Shown here: piece after piece, positions 11,739 to 23,574 of the stretch
Layout of the letters: every line of letters starts with the position of its first letter
Numbering within the stretch: position 1 is the stretch's first letter
Assembly (NCBI GenBank): GCA_022457155.1
Contig: JAJGOT010000013.1
Span: forward strand, 2,974,501-3,038,500
DNA length: 64,000 bases
Reading direction: 5' to 3'
DNA from: Cladopsammia gracilis
Taxonomy: Eukaryota > Cnidaria > Anthozoa > Scleractinia > Dendrophylliidae
Notes under the pieces: model-generated
Told to the model about the DNA's origin: nothing
Seen by the model: only the letters and a program-made list of their open reading frames with translations
Database searches by the model: none
Translations under genes and position numbers: made by a program

Positions 11739-11789
11739 ACGTTCTCTAGGATTATCTTATACATCTCATCGATTTTGAATCTCTTTTAA

Positions 11790-12134
11790 AGGGAACCTCC
11801 ATTGTTATAACAAATTGACGTTAAATGGTTGGAAATAAAGTCTAAATCAAAAATTTTTAAAAGGCAGGTGCAAATATAATTTTAGTGTACAAAAAAAATG
11901 GATATGAATATCGCCTATTTTCTCTTTTAAATTTCCCGCGCGCCGCCATTCCTTAACACGTCATAAATATTCAAAATGGCGGCGCGGGAAATTTAAAAGC
12001 GAAAATAGGCGATATTTATATCCATTTTATTTGTACACTAAAATTATATTTGCATCTGTTCTTTTAAAAATTTTAAATTTCGACTTTATTTCCAACAATT
12101 TAACGTCAATTTGTTCTGACAATAGAGGTTCCCT
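11790..12134. mobile_element. TTAA-flanked palindromic MITE, family B
   Basis: TTAA lies at 11786-11789 and 12135-12138. The ends are AGGGAACCTC and GAGGTTCCCT. Arms of about 150 bp are near-complementary across a centre with AATGGCGGCGCGGG. Non-coding. Confidence 0.8.
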
Positions 12135-12147
12135 TTAAGAAATTGAA

Positions 12148-12148
12148 T

Positions 12149-12189
<41 letters not shown>

Positions 12190-12190
12190 A
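12148..12190. repeat. (AAAT)n microsatellite
   Basis: About ten AAAT/AATA units. Confidence 0.9.
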
Positions 12191-12199
12191 GATAAAATA

Positions 12200-13830
12200 A
12201 AGATTTGAATGATAAAGATATGAAATTTATATATTTTACACCTGGCTCACATAGTTATATCAGAGAAATCTCTCCATTTTATAACTCGATTCTATTAAGA
12301 CCGCAGTGCTTACCGATATTTGTGCCGTTTCTGTTTTACTTCCAAACAAAATCGAACTAAATTGACGATTGGTTCGGTAATCGAACTTCGAACTCACCGA
12401 AAAATTCCAGTTTGATTATGTTCGATTGCCGAACCAATCGGAAATCAATCGAACGATTGGAGTTCGATTGATTTTTCTTTCTGTTTTGTTCCGGATTGAC
12501 TTCGCCGGGATTTATTCATGACCAGGTATCACCTGCGAGCTTAAACGCGCTCTCGTTTTCGTCAAAAAATGGAAAAAAGCATAAAAGAAATTAAGCATAT
12601 TGGGTTATTTTTAATTTTATTTCGTTGATGCACTTATTGGTCTTACGAATTTGCCATCCACAGGGAACTTCCTGAGTAGTTTTTCATTTAAAACTTCAGT
12701 CAGGAAAACATTGTTCTTTTGAAATGCAAATTTATTCTTTGGTGAAAGCGAGAAAACCATTCCACGTAAAAGACCTCTTTGATAAAAATTTACATAGTTG
12801 CATTATATCCCAATGGACTCCCACCCACACTAAACAAAGCCTTCTTTTACACCGCTTTAATGTGTTTGGCCGTCTTTTCGTCAGCTAATCTCAATAACTT
12901 TTGTCTAGAATACATCACCCACGCTCGTTTTGCCATCCATTTGACCTCAGAGTTTACAAATTATTGTACCGACTTCGACCGCGCAGTGCTTTCCATAATA
13001 AAAGGCATTGTTTTGAAAACAAAAGAGAGCTTTTTAAAATGTCTGCGCCGGCCACAGAAATTTAAGTACAGAATGTTTTCCTGTTTTGTCCAATGCCGTT
13101 GTTTCCTGAACAAGACCCAGCTTTGAATTATTTATCGGCTCCACTTTATTTTACTAGATGAAAGTAAAACATACTTTTTTAACACTCAATTTTGGTATGA
13201 AAATGAAATCGAACTCTCGAGATCATTGATATGACATTTTACTGACTCTAGGGGTTTTAAAATCGCACGCACGTGTAAATCTCTGACATCTCTCAGTGTG
13301 GTCGTTTGTTTTACAATGTCAGGTCAAATTTCCTCTGAGGACTCGTGTCAGTATAAATTTTAAGCCGAGTGACGTGTAAAATCAACAACCGTGACATGCC
13401 ATTGAAATATTTTGCAATTTAAATTGATTTTTCCGTTTTCAATTTTGACAGGGAAAGTGAGGCTTTGAATCATCGCCACTTTGATGTTTTTGCCATTGCT
13501 CTGCGAATGTAATAAAACTGGGAGCTATCGCAAAGGAGTTTCGTGTTTTCGTCGAATCGAGACGGAGTTCGTGTACTATCGAGGTGATGTTGTGAGCAAG
13601 GCGCAAACTTCGCGAAATCGTGCGCGCGACATCTACCCGTCGGGAGCAAAACATTTGAACTTAAATCAACCTGAGAAGTACCTGAGCGGAAATTAGAGTT
13701 ACAAGGACATTCACTGAACATTCATTGATCATCTCATCGCCCAAGAACCCAGAAGATCGATTGAAGAGGGATGATTGAAAGGAAACTTCTCAGCTGATTT
13801 TCCCGGGTAATTTAACAGTGGTTGAAGATA
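12200..13830. other. Upstream region of the two-exon gene
   Basis: It contains the TCGAAC-rich fragment at about 12350-12510. A 115-codon open frame at 12779-13126 opens on TTG rather than ATG and resembles nothing I know. The last few hundred bases may hold the 5' UTR and promoter of the gene starting at 13831. No clear TATA box. Confidence 0.35.
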
Positions 13831-13897
13831 ATGAGTCGTTCGTCGGATGAAAGTGATGATCAAGAGTTGGACGATGAAATCTTCTCAACCCTACGAG
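13831..13897 (+). CDS. Exon 1 of unrecognised two-exon gene
   Basis: ATG at 13831 has A at -3. It encodes 22 residues (MSRSSDESDDQELDDEIFST, then LR) plus one base, ending at a strong donor GTACGT. The one-base overhang joins in frame with the acceptor at 19225/19226 to give Asp. The segment is acidic and serine-rich, as in a disordered N terminus. Confidence 0.6.
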
Positions 13898-16800
13898 GTA
13901 CGTGACCTACCGAAATACTAATAAATACCTAGATATTGATCGTCGTTACAAACTAGCATGATCATTTTCATTAAGAAAGAGTAACAGCTTCGATCGAGTT
14001 CTCTTTGACGACTAACAGACAATAATCGACTCGGTTTTGCGTGCGTGAAACTTCTGTAAACAATCGAGCTGTTCATGTCAAATACTAAAGTATTTTATCG
14101 GGATTAAAATGTTTTCCTCCGTGTGACAAAACAGACAAGAATGTTTCCATTGAGAGCGGGACTTGGCGGTTTGTAATTATTTCTGTTTATACATACGGCG
14201 TTGGGATGTGTCTGATGTGTATTAAAAAAGATCCTCCAAAATGCTAATTCAGAAATGTTCAAAGTCCCGGAATTGAAGACATTTCTGAGGTGAAGCCGGA
14301 CGACAGATTTATACAAAACTTTGAAGCTTCTTTTGTATACTTTATTTTAAAATCATACATATTATGCCATACACTTGTTTGAAAGAAAAAGGTAAAATTG
14401 TCGAAATTGTACTTGTTGTATTCTATTTAAATTATTCTGCAGCGTTTAAAATTGCAACTAACACAATAAAACGGCGGGCGGCGGAAAATTAGTTAATAGT
14501 TTGTATTGATTCTCTTTTTCTTCTTCAATTTTAATAATCTGGGATTTTCGCTGTTCCGTGACACCCCAGGATATAAATGATAGAATTGCCCAAAAATGAA
14601 CAATTCCTAGGTTGCTTTCATCGCGGTTAAGAATAAGAGAAAATCGCGAAGGGAACAACACACGCAATCTTTTTCTAATCGCTTTCGAATCTTTCTCGAT
14701 ACATCACAATGGTATTAATATTCCACAGTACAATATACAAAATATTTTTGTGTTTAGCGTTTTGTTATTTGTAATTCTACCTCAGGAAAGCTATATTTAG
14801 TTCATTCTAATTCAGGAAAATATTTCCGTTTTGTATAAACGCGGATTTTGTATGTAATACGTTTCCGTGTTCTCCTCTTTCCTCTCATGTTTTTGCCTGC
14901 GGATGTTTATCATTCAGAATGCAAATTAGTTACTTTGGAGTAATCAAAAAGACATGTATTTTTTTGATGGCAAATCAGCTCATTGAACAATTTGGCCTAC
15001 AACTTTGCTAAATTCGCTTTCGCTGTACACCGTACATGTGTGAAAGGAAAAACTAAATATATATCAACTCGATATCGCACTTTGTGATTTTTCCTGTCCG
15101 TTTAATATTCCGTTATTTTGGTAAAAAAATTCTATTAATTTTTTAAGGAAGGAAATATGTGTCATTGTCGAGCCCCTGGAGTCATTGTACATAAAAAAAT
15201 ACACTTTTTTCAGCCTAAAACATTCGCGGGAAACTTGAAGAACTTTGATGCTCTGCATGAATCGATTAACCAGCGATCAGGGTCAATTTAAGCAGCGCTC
15301 TTATTGACAAATTCGTAAAAATCTCCACATTGTTAGCGTCAAATCATCATTGATTCATTATCGTAAAGGATTCATAATCGTTTGCACTTTAATTTTGAAC
15401 AATTACAATATGCACGACCTATATATTAATTTAGAATACTGATTTTTGTTCTTTATTTTTTAAATATTTACTTGTAAATACAATTCGTCATTTTGTTTGT
15501 TTTTGCGAAACCTCGGTCGGTTTCGCTTTCATTTAATTAAATAAAAAACAATCTCTCGGAAAAATTTTAAAGCTTTTAAACGAAAAGAAAAAACGAAAGC
15601 CTTTGTAAGAGTTGCCTCACGCTCCGTTAAGGGGTCTATAAAGTATAAGTGCGATATGAACCTCCGCGTGTATTTCAGCACGTGAGTTTTTCGTTAAAAA
15701 GGTTATCGAATAAAAAATTCGGGGTGACCCGCTTGTGACGCACATGGGCACAGTCACGAAAAATTGAAAGGGGAGTATACTTCTCGATAGCCTTCACATC
15801 AGGTTTTGATATATAAACATTTATCTTAATTGTTATTCAGATTTGCCTACTGAAAAAAAACTGGGAAAACTTTGTTACAATATCCAATAAATCATGAGGC
15901 CTCTCGTTCGTTCGTTCGTTCATAAATATAAACAGTCGATGTAACGCACAACATTGACAATATTTGCAGGCAATTCGCAAAGATTATGTCATCTTGTAAA
16001 CTATTGAAAACAGATACGCCTTTCCCCTCCTCGTGCCTAAGTGCCCTCGCCTAAGTGATATCAATGTTATTGTACCGGGGGAGTGTATGTAAACGTTCAT
16101 GTGTTGAATGAGAACATTTGCAGAAGAACTTCTGCTCTGTTTCTTAATGCCTCATTTGACCTTTAGATTTAAACAAGTTATTACACTTGTAAGGTGTTAA
16201 GGTGTAAATGACATGCAAAAAGGCATTGGTGCTATTCCCAGAATGTAGACTGCAAGCAATCTCTTATTTTGCTTTTCATTTCTTACATATATACCGTATT
16301 TTCTCGATTAAACGCCGGGCCCCGAATAAACGCCGGGTATATAATAGAGTTGTAAGTTAGCTCCTCAAACGTTTATTTGTGGTATAATAAACTTAGATTT
16401 AAGGGCAAAGTACACGGCTGCCAAGAAATTGGTAACCAGACCTTTCGTAATGGTCGATGCCATTTCTCTCTTGTTTATGCCTCAGCCTGGATTGGGATGA
16501 AAGTAGGCTATCATTATTAGATAAAACTGGGTTTAGGTATAGCGATTATTAGATCTAAGCTAGATTCGCGGTTAGGTAAGATTTAGGGTTAGGGTGACCC
16601 GTTATTGATATATATTAAGAAAGCATCTTTTATAATTAAAATTTTCTTGGGTTTGTCGGATCAACCCAGTGGTCTAGTGGTAAAGGAGAGATGCTAGCAT
16701 GTAAAGGTTCCGGGTTCGATTCTAGGTAATTTATTGCATTTTTCTTTTTCTGATAGAAAAAAAAAATCTTAAATATTTGGTGAAAAATTTTCTAAGTGTC

Positions 16801-19650
16801 GCTAAAATGGCATCGCTTGTTTACGAAAGGGAAAATTGCTGCGCCGCCGCTGATTTCCCTTTTGTAAACGGTCGATACCATTTTTTACCACAATTGCCAC
16901 TAAACTCGCAATCTGATTGGTCGACGTGAGTGGTAAATGAGAGTCCAGACAACGGTGCTGACGCTAAAATCACGCGCGCTTGAAAACAACCAATCAGATT
17001 GCGAGAAAGTTATAGACAACGCTTGCTCTTTCTTTGCTGTCACGTTTTGTAACAAGACTTAGATTCTTCCTTGTATTTTTTTCTAAATATTGTAAAAAAA
17101 CAAATTTACACCGCTTTTCCGTGGTGTGGACTCTTATTAACCGCGATTTACGTCATCACATGGTCAAAATTTGTTGCTGACTCACTCGGCTGCGCCTCGT
17201 GAGTCCACAATATTTTGACCATGTGATGACGTAAATCGTGGTAAATAAGAGTCCACACCACGGAAAACCGATGTAAATTTGTTAATTAACGGTCGATGCC
17301 ATCATTAGCATTCATTAGTAACCAAGCCTTTTGTAATGGTCGATGCCATTTCTCTCTAGTTTATGCCTGGATTAGAACGAAAGTAGGCTATATATTATAT
17401 AAAATTGGGCCTAGGTAAAGCGATTATTAGACCTAAGCTAGATTCGCGATTTAGGTTATATTTAGGGATAGGGTCACCCATTTTAGATGTATCATTAGAG
17501 AAACACCTTTTTGAATAAACTTTTTTTCTTGGGTTTGCCGGATCAACCCAGTGGTCAAGTGGTGAAGGGGGGATGTTAGCATGCAAGAGGTTCTATGTTC
17601 GATTCTAGGTTATTAATTTCATTTTTTTTTTCTGATAGAAAAAAAAAACATAATTGGTGAAAAATTTTCTAAGTGTCGCTAAAATGCCCCTCTCCTCTCC
17701 TTCCTATATACAATGTGACTTAATTTAAGTGGTGTAATTTTGTACTGTACGTTTTCTTTCCTTGAAAATTTTATATCATTTACTTACCTTTTTCATCTTA
17801 TATTCAATTCTGTATTATCATCTGCTAAGGTTTGGAGAAATAAATAAATGAAAAAATGAAAAATGGCAGCGACCGTTTACGAAAGGAAAATTTGCTGCGC
17901 CGCCTGATATGGACACGTTTCATTGTGAAACATGTTTCATTCGTGATCAGACTGAACATGTTTCGTACCAGTGTGAGCATTTATCGTTGCTTTCAAAATC
18001 TAACTTGTTATCGCCGATAAAAATAGTGAAATTGCAAATGCTTGCTGATGTTTTATTTTCGTAACCCATAGGTTTCGTAACCCATCAGTTACGTAACCCA
18101 TCAGTTACGAGGTTCTGGTAGCGTACCATTTTTAATGGGAGCTCTTTTCCGAAATTTCCGACGAACACCCCCGTCGCTTTTATATGCAATGCATGGGAGT
18201 TTCCCCCCGGGGGAAAATGGCAGATACTTTTAATTAAAATTTCCTTTTAAAACTGATTATAAGATTGTTAGGGCCTCACTTAGACCGCGGTTTAAGACAT
18301 TTAATGTACCTCCATTTGTTCATTTTATAAGTGGGTCATTTTAAGTAGATAACTGTTTTCTAGTCTGTGTTATATGCTTCTGGGCAGTGGTTACAGTAAA
18401 TAACGTTTAAATATTAGGGTAGGCCAGATTGAAATTGGTTTAGACCACGGTTTTGTTAAGGTTACAGTGTACCTTCGGGGGTGTCTCCAGTATAACAGCT
18501 CTAGCGTCTTAAGATTACACTTAATATACCTAAACCCAGATATCAAATTAAAGCTGATAGAGCTGGCTATCTAAATATGGAAACCATTTGGTAACAAAAT
18601 GAATTGTCGAATTTTTTACGACGTCTAAATTCGAACGTCCGAATCAGCTTTAAAACGCTATAACTCAAAGCGATTATTATATTTTGCTAATTTGATTTGT
18701 TCTTGGGTTTCCGGACATGAAGCGCTGAAAAAACGTGTCGGCGATTTTCCATATTCAATTGCAGTGAAAAGTTACAGAATATTTTCGAAAAGGGGAGAAA
18801 AAAAATTGGAATGATCGCACGGAAATGCCTGTTGACGAAAAAGTTTTCGGAATTAAGAAATTCGCCGACACGCTTTTGTTGATGATATGTTAGCCTAGCT
18901 TCTGTCCAAATTTAAGGAAAATCGAACGAAAAATTAACTTTGAGAAAACGGCGCTTAAAAAAACATATCGCTTAATAAACAAACTCCGCCCACAAAAGTT
19001 ATACCGTCATTTCTCCATCAATTTTCACTATTTTTCGATACTTTTTTTTTGGATGAAAGTTCATTCTGTAAACTTTATTTTAACGCCAAAAAAAAATTTT
19101 CAAAAAATTTTCGATCTGAAGGTACACTGTAACCTTAAACACCGTCTAAACTTCGTTTAAATTACCTGCCCTTAGTCTTTGAATCGTTTTAATGATTTCT
19201 GTGCTTCTCTGTTTTCAATTCGTAGACATGGAGGCATTTCTTTGCTCACTGGCAGAAGAAGCCCTTGAGTTGAACCGCGAAAAGAAAAAAGACGAACTCT
19301 TAGAAACTGTGATGGAACTGAGAAGAAAACTCCGGGAGCGCAGAAATTCTCCAAAGACCACAAATGGCATCAGATCTCCAAGACCGAAGAGAAAGAGTTA
19401 TCCTTTTGCAACTGTAAAGGACAGCATGCACACGTATGCATCGCATTTACATAAAATGGGGACAGGGGCGGATGGCAAACTTAAGCCGCCTGGTTCTCCA
19501 GAAATTCCACGTGTGGAGAAACCTCAAATGCGCCCACGGTCTGTGTCGTGTCCTGAAATCCGGTTCACTCTTAGTCATACGTGGAGGACGTCACTTCCTA
19601 AGGTTCCTGAAAACGAAGAACTAAACGTGGATAATGATGAAGGATCCTAG
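13831..19650 (+). CDS. Unrecognised 163-residue basic protein, two coding exons
   Basis: Joining 13831-13897 and 19226-19650 gives one frame of 163 codons plus TAG. The predicted protein has an acidic start (residues 1-22), then a probable amphipathic helix or short coiled coil of about 35 residues (MEAFLCSLAEEALELNREKK and on), then a basic Ser/Pro-rich region with PRPKRKSYPF and RPRSVSCPEIR, and an acidic C terminus. No membrane segment or signal peptide is visible. RSVSCP resembles a 14-3-3 or basophilic-kinase site, which is inference. The splice sites are canonical and in phase, which supports a real gene. I do not recognise the family. Intervening exons within the 5.3-kb intron cannot be excluded. 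Confidence 0.55.
16290..16345. repeat. AAACGCCGGG repeat fragment
   Basis: TTTTCTCGATTAAACGCCGG, then GAATAAACGCCGGG. This motif is familiar in invertebrate dispersed repeats. Related 'gcgcttattagaaag' sequence is at about 37170-37245. Confidence 0.4.
16431..16809 (+). mobile_element. SINE-like unit, copy 1, with Pol III boxes
   Basis: This ~379-bp unit is repeated at 17318-17686. A box TGGTCTAGTGG lies at 16670-16680 and B box GGTTCGATTC at 16713-16722, 43 bp apart, as in tRNA genes. The acceptor stem does not pair convincingly, so this is a tRNA-derived SINE head and not a functional tRNA. About 230 bp upstream of the A box is also shared between copies, so the whole unit was copied together. 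An A-rich stretch follows at about 16755. Confidence 0.6.
16905..17012. repeat. Inverted repeat around CAATCTGATTGG
   Basis: CTCGCAATCTGATTGG at about 16905 and CCAATCAGATTGCGAG at about 16989 face each other. Small foldback element between the two SINE-like copies. Confidence 0.55.
17102..17280. mobile_element. Near-perfect palindromic MITE
   Basis: AAATTTACACCG at 17102 returns as CGATGTAAATTT ending at 17280, with arms of about 75 bp. The loop contains CTCACTCGGCTGCGCCTCGTGAG-type self-pairing sequence, which resembles the loop of the palindrome at 33080-33266. Confidence 0.75.
17318..17686 (+). mobile_element. SINE-like unit, copy 2
   Basis: Diverged copy of 16431-16809 in the same orientation. 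The A-box region reads TGGTCAAGTGG and the B-box region TGTTCGATTC, with one mutated base. Flanking sequence (GTTTACGAAAGG and GCTGCGCCGCC) is also shared with copy 1, so a larger segment was duplicated and then interrupted at about 17683-17860. Confidence 0.6.
18060..18115. repeat. GTAACCCATCAGTTAC short tandem
   Basis: Three tandem copies of about 16 bp, each partly palindromic. Confidence 0.7.
18460..19134. mobile_element. TTAA-flanked MITE, family C
   Basis: TTAA lies at 18456-18459 and 19135-19138. The 17-bp inverted ends GGTTACAGTGTACCTTC are perfect. The interior has no long frame. It lies just upstream of the acceptor of the two-exon gene. Confidence 0.85.
19226..19650 (+). CDS. Exon 2 of unrecognised two-exon gene
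   Basis: The acceptor TTCGTAG precedes 19226. The exon encodes 140 residues plus TAG, including the helical and basic segments. In its own frame the exon is open further upstream, but that extension falls in the intron. Confidence 0.65.
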
Positions 19651-19734
19651 CATGAGAGGGAACGCGAGTTAACATACGGTTCATTTCAGTTTCAAAAGAC
19701 TCAGCGCGCGATGAAAATGTGGGAAATGCAAATA

Positions 19735-20340
19735 CAGTCGAGGCCCCCTTTTGCGGACACCCTCGGGAAGCAGAAACATTGTCCGTTACTGGAGCTAGCC
19801 GCTTGCGGAAAAGATTCTTGTAAGAGTAGAATTCAAACGCGGTTTGTCAAGGCGGCCGTAAGTTAGAGGTGTCCGCTTAGAATTACGAGAGTGTCCGCAC
19901 AGAGAGCTTCGACTTTAGGGTTGTCGATGATTTGAAAAGACGTTTGCTGGAAGTACGCGGAAAAATACGGGTGTTTATTATAGAATGATAGCGTTCGTCT
20001 GTGTTTAAGTTTCAGACAAGTAACACCGTGTACCTTGCGCTAAATATAAATATATGGCGGTCAAATCGCTTTGACTACAGCTGCCGGGAAAGAGTGGAGA
20101 CTGGAAAGGATGCGAGGGTCGAGCGTGGAAGGTTACATGAGAGCGAGACTCTGGGATCTCTGAGCAGATTCAAACTCGGTGAAAGCGCCCGAGAATGGAC
20201 TTGAGCGCGCATTTTGCTGAGAGAGTGCATGCCTTTAACTCTTACGATCGTGTGGCCATGGAGCATGCGCACATGAGTACAGTCGAACCTCTTATTACGG
20301 ACACCAACATAAGACCGTCTCTATTGCGGACAGGTCACTT
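19735..20340. repeat. GCGGACAC/ACGGACACC dispersed repeat pieces
   Basis: AGTCGAGGCCCCCTTTTGCGG at about 19737 and CAGTCGAACCTCTTATTACGG at about 20281 resemble the ends of a common invertebrate short repeat. No coding content seen. Confidence 0.4.
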
Positions 20341-20411
20341 GATCACTTGGTTCTCTCGCGGCACGCTTTCGTGAGATGTCGGTGCCGGCCAGAGGTCGGC
20401 AACGAGCGTAA

Positions 20412-20652
20412 AGGTGATCTTACACGGGACGATTCGCAACGACGATTTATAGTGCAACAATAATGCACTAAAAGTTGACGCCGTGTAACATGGGTGCGCG
20501 GACGATTTTCTTCGCATTTTTCGCAACGCAAAAATTTCGAAGAAAATCGTTCGCGCACTGATGTTACACGGCGTCAACTTTTAACGCAACTTTTAGCGCA
20601 ACGTTGTTGCGCTAAAAATCGTCGTTGCGAATCGTCCCGTGTAACATCACCT
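20412..20652. mobile_element. Palindromic MITE with TAA duplication (Harbinger-like)
   Basis: The ends AGGTGATCTTACACGGGACG and its near-complement are flanked by TAA on both sides. Arms of about 110 bp contain GATTCGCAACGACGATTT and GTTGACGCCGTGTAAC. Confidence 0.75.
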
Positions 20653-20956
20653 TAAGAGGCATAAGAGGCGTGAAGCATGAGAGAGATGAGAGCATGAGAA
20701 AATCCCTTGGTACCCATGGAAGGAGTTTATCACCCGCAAAATATTTTCCACAAAAATATAATTCAGTACAAAAATTGCCTATTTAAAATCACTTCAATTG
20801 TAATTTCCAATTTCAGAATCTGGCGATACAGCCAGCTGTATGTTGTTGAAGTTCTTTAATTTAACAATCTTATTTTTATTTTGCAAAGTTCAGTTGTTAC
20901 TTTTTTAAGTTAGGATTCAGATGTTAATGATTGACAGAATCGCAAAAAAACCTTGG

Positions 20957-21284
20957 AGCTGCTGTTACACGTTACGATTTTTCCTGTTGTCTCGCAAAAA
21001 AATTTGTTGCAAGTTGCACGTAGAATGTTACAAAAATTGCGTAAGTTGAAAAATGACGCATCTGTTGACTAAAGAGTGTGGCGAAACAAGTTGCAAGAGC
21101 CATGTTACACGTATTTTTGTTGTGCAACTTGAAGAAATTTGTTGCAGAAGTAGAAAACGATTCAACTCTTCATGCAACAAAATTCAGTTGCATGAAGGGG
21201 TGTTACACTTAAAAATCATGCGTGCACTTTGCAATGTTTTTTGCGAGACAAGTTGCACGAAAAATTGTTACGTATATCAGCAGC
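20957..21284. mobile_element. Diverged MITE related to 20412-20652
   Basis: GCTGCTGTTACACGTTACG and its degenerate complement ending in CAGCAGC bracket sequence rich in GTTGCAAGTTGCACG words. Older than its neighbour. Confidence 0.5.
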
Positions 21285-21384
21285 TTAACTGAAAACATAA
21301 AAAAATTAGATCCCGAAGATCGCCAATTCACAAAATGAAACTACCGCAAAAATAATCATGCTATACGGCTTCTATGCGGTAATC

Positions 21385-21685
21385 AGATGTCCACTTTTCA
21401 CAAACAACCGCTCGTTCGCTATAATGAAAGTCCGGCGAAAGGCGCCTTCTCACGACAAACTGGCGTTGGCAAACTTAAGTTGGCGGGTGCGAACGTGACA
21501 GCAACAGTTGGCAAACTCTTGGTGACAGATACAGATTGTTTCTATTCTCGCCAACTCTTGAGTTGGCAAACTCGTATTGGATGTGAGGACGTTTGCTGCA
21601 ACTTCAGTATTGAAAGGTTATCGTGTGAAAACACGAGATTGCCACTACGAGTTTGCCAACTTAAGTTTGTCGAGTGGAGGCAAAA
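21385..21685. repeat. Degenerate AGTTGGCAAAC repeat
   Basis: AAACTTAAGTTGGC and AGTTGGCAAACTC recur in both orientations over 300 bp. The open frame here is probably incidental. Confidence 0.4.
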
Positions 21686-21687
21686 TA

Positions 21688-21878
21688 GGCCATTTCCGAG
21701 TTGTCTTTAGCCTCTCTATCAAAGCGAGGCTAGGTGCGAAACCTTTCATATGAAAATGAGTTTCCATTCACATGCAAATAAGTTTTATTTGCATGTGAAT
21801 GAAAACTCATTTTCATATGAAAGGTTTCGCACCTAGCCTCGCTTTGATAGAGAGGCTAAAGGCAACTCGGAAATGGCC
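21688..21878. mobile_element. TA-flanked palindromic MITE, copy 1
   Basis: Begins GGCCATTTCCGAGTTG after TA and ends with the complement before TA. Arms of about 90 bp include GCGAGGCTAGGTGCGAAACC and CATATGAAAATGAGTTT. A highly similar copy is at 37481-37671 in ECD intron 7. Confidence 0.85.
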
Positions 21879-21884
21879 TAATAG

Positions 21885-22594
21885 GAAAGTGACCCTATCC
21901 CAGCTGAAATATTGTGTTTTCATGATTATGGTCAGGAGCTTGCTTTAAGCTTACTTTAATATCTTGAAATTGGAAGAAACCATTGCCAAAAGTGATGACG
22001 CAAAGAAATATGAACTAAACAGACAAAATAAACGGCTAGAAAAGTCAAAATTTCACAAGAATGGCAAGTTTGATTTCTTGACCGCCTGTCAATGAATCAA
22101 ATTTCATGAACTGTAATATCCTCTTCAATCCTCGCAATCCTACACTTTATCTCAAACTACCGCTTTGTTTTGCTCTATAGAATCTTTTTATCCAACCAAG
22201 GGAAGTGATCATAGCAAGTATACTCGACGAGGACCCACCCTGTGTAGGGATGGGGTTACACAAGATACCACCTATCTGATGAGTGTAATGGACACAATTT
22301 TTTGGCCTAAAAATTAGAGATGAGAGTTTAATATTCTGTGTGCATGAAGCTTGCATTGCTAGTAAAATGGCACTGGAATATTTTTATCTTTCTCTCAGTT
22401 TCTACTCCTGATAGAATGGGGGCTATACAAACAAGACACCATCTTTTTAGGTGCCAGTCTTTGTTACATGGTGGTTCCTGTTCGAGTACAATAGTTTTGA
22501 CCATTTCCCTAAGTTGTATATTTGGTGGTATTTGGCAATATAACGTGGAAATAAGGTAAGCGAAATTTTGCTATTTCGGCAGGACAGTGTCCCT
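21885..22594. mobile_element. TTAA-type MITE, family E, copy 1 (interrupted)
   Basis: Shares GTGTTTTCATGATTATG, TTTGATTTCTTGACCGCCTG and ATAACGTGGAAATAAG with copies at 22873, 35204 and 54868. The right end ACAGTGTCCCT abuts TTAA (22595-22598). About 300 bp at 22200-22505 is foreign to the other copies and is probably a later insertion. The left TTAA is lost or mutated. Confidence 0.65.
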
Positions 22595-22872
22595 TTAAGA
22601 GAACCCATTACTCAATCTCAGTGTTAGATTGACTGTATCCGCGAATGAGACGAAACCGGGAAACGTCTCTAGAAATAACCTGTTGGTGATATCTTCACTG
22701 TACTGGCTGCCAGTATGCATGACGCAGTTAGTTACTAGATGCAGTGGCATAAAATATGCAGAATATTTATTAGTCCAGATATAAATGGGATTTTTAGAGA
22801 CCTTTCCATGTATTCTCTTCTGAAATGCGTTCAATCGAACGATCCCAAACACTAAAATAACGTTTCACTTAA

Positions 22873-23240
22873 AGAGTCACTGCCCCGGCTGAAATGTCGT
22901 GTTTTCATGATTATGACCAGGAGCTTGCTTTAATACTTTATTATCTTGAAAATGGAAGAAAAACTCGCTAAAAGTGATGAACACAAAGAAATGTGAACTA
23001 AAAAGACAAAAGAACGACTAAAAATGTCACAATTTCACAAGATTGACATTAGTTTGATTTCTTGACCGCCTGTACGTCAATAAATCAAATTTCATGAACT
23101 GGTAATCCACTTCAATCCTTGCAATCCTGCAATTTATCTCCAAACTACTGCTTGTGTTTAGATATTTAGAATCTTTTTATCTAACTAAGTTGTATATTTG
23201 GCGATATAACGTGGAAATAAGATAAGTGAAATTTAATTAT
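22873..23240. mobile_element. TTAA-type MITE, family E, copy 2
   Basis: TTAA at 22869-22872 precedes AGAGTCACTGCCCC. The sequence is colinear with copy 1, without its 300-bp insertion. The right end is degenerate. Confidence 0.65.
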
Positions 23241-23272
23241 TAAAGGTTTCAATGTCTTTGTTACAAGATTAA

Positions 23273-23393
23273 GGCCCAGTTCAAACGTCGAACTTCACAT
23301 GTGCCGAACCTAATGCAAATGAGCAAAATCTATTGTTCTTGCTCATTTGCATTAGGTTCGGCACATGTGAAGTTCGACGTTTGAACTGGGCCT
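23273..23393. mobile_element. Perfect 120-bp palindromic MITE
   Basis: AGGCCCAGTTCAAACGTCG faces its exact complement, and the arms meet at ATCTATTGTTCTTGC. The core ATGCAAATGAGCAAAATC is shared with about 25030-25062. Confidence 0.8.
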
Positions 23394-23574
23394 AAAACAC
23401 ACACCGTTGAACCAAATTGTCACCAAGTATAGTAATTGTTCAACAATTCGAGTTACTCGATAAAGAAAGGATGATATAATAATATTGAAACACTTGTGAC
23501 ACTTCTGTTTTAAATTTTGGTGTTTCCATTCTCGAAGACCCTGGGGAAGATAATATCTAGGCAAGGGAAAGTGG

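Larger units (their letters stand above)
13898..19225 (+). other. Intron of the two-exon gene
   Basis: GTACGT...GTAG intron of about 5.3 kb. The first 2.4 kb (to about 16300) shows nothing beyond AT-rich sequence and a (CGTT)n run near 15905. The rest holds the SINE-like pair, palindromes and a TTAA element listed separately. Confidence 0.5.

Noticed and set aside
12779..13126. 115-codon open frame
   Set aside because: It begins at TTG, not ATG, and has no recognisable domain or splice partner. It may be a TE remnant, but I cannot support a gene.
16655..16728. tRNA gene
   Set aside because: A and B boxes are good but the acceptor and anticodon stems do not form. The unit recurs with flanks, so it is SINE-like.
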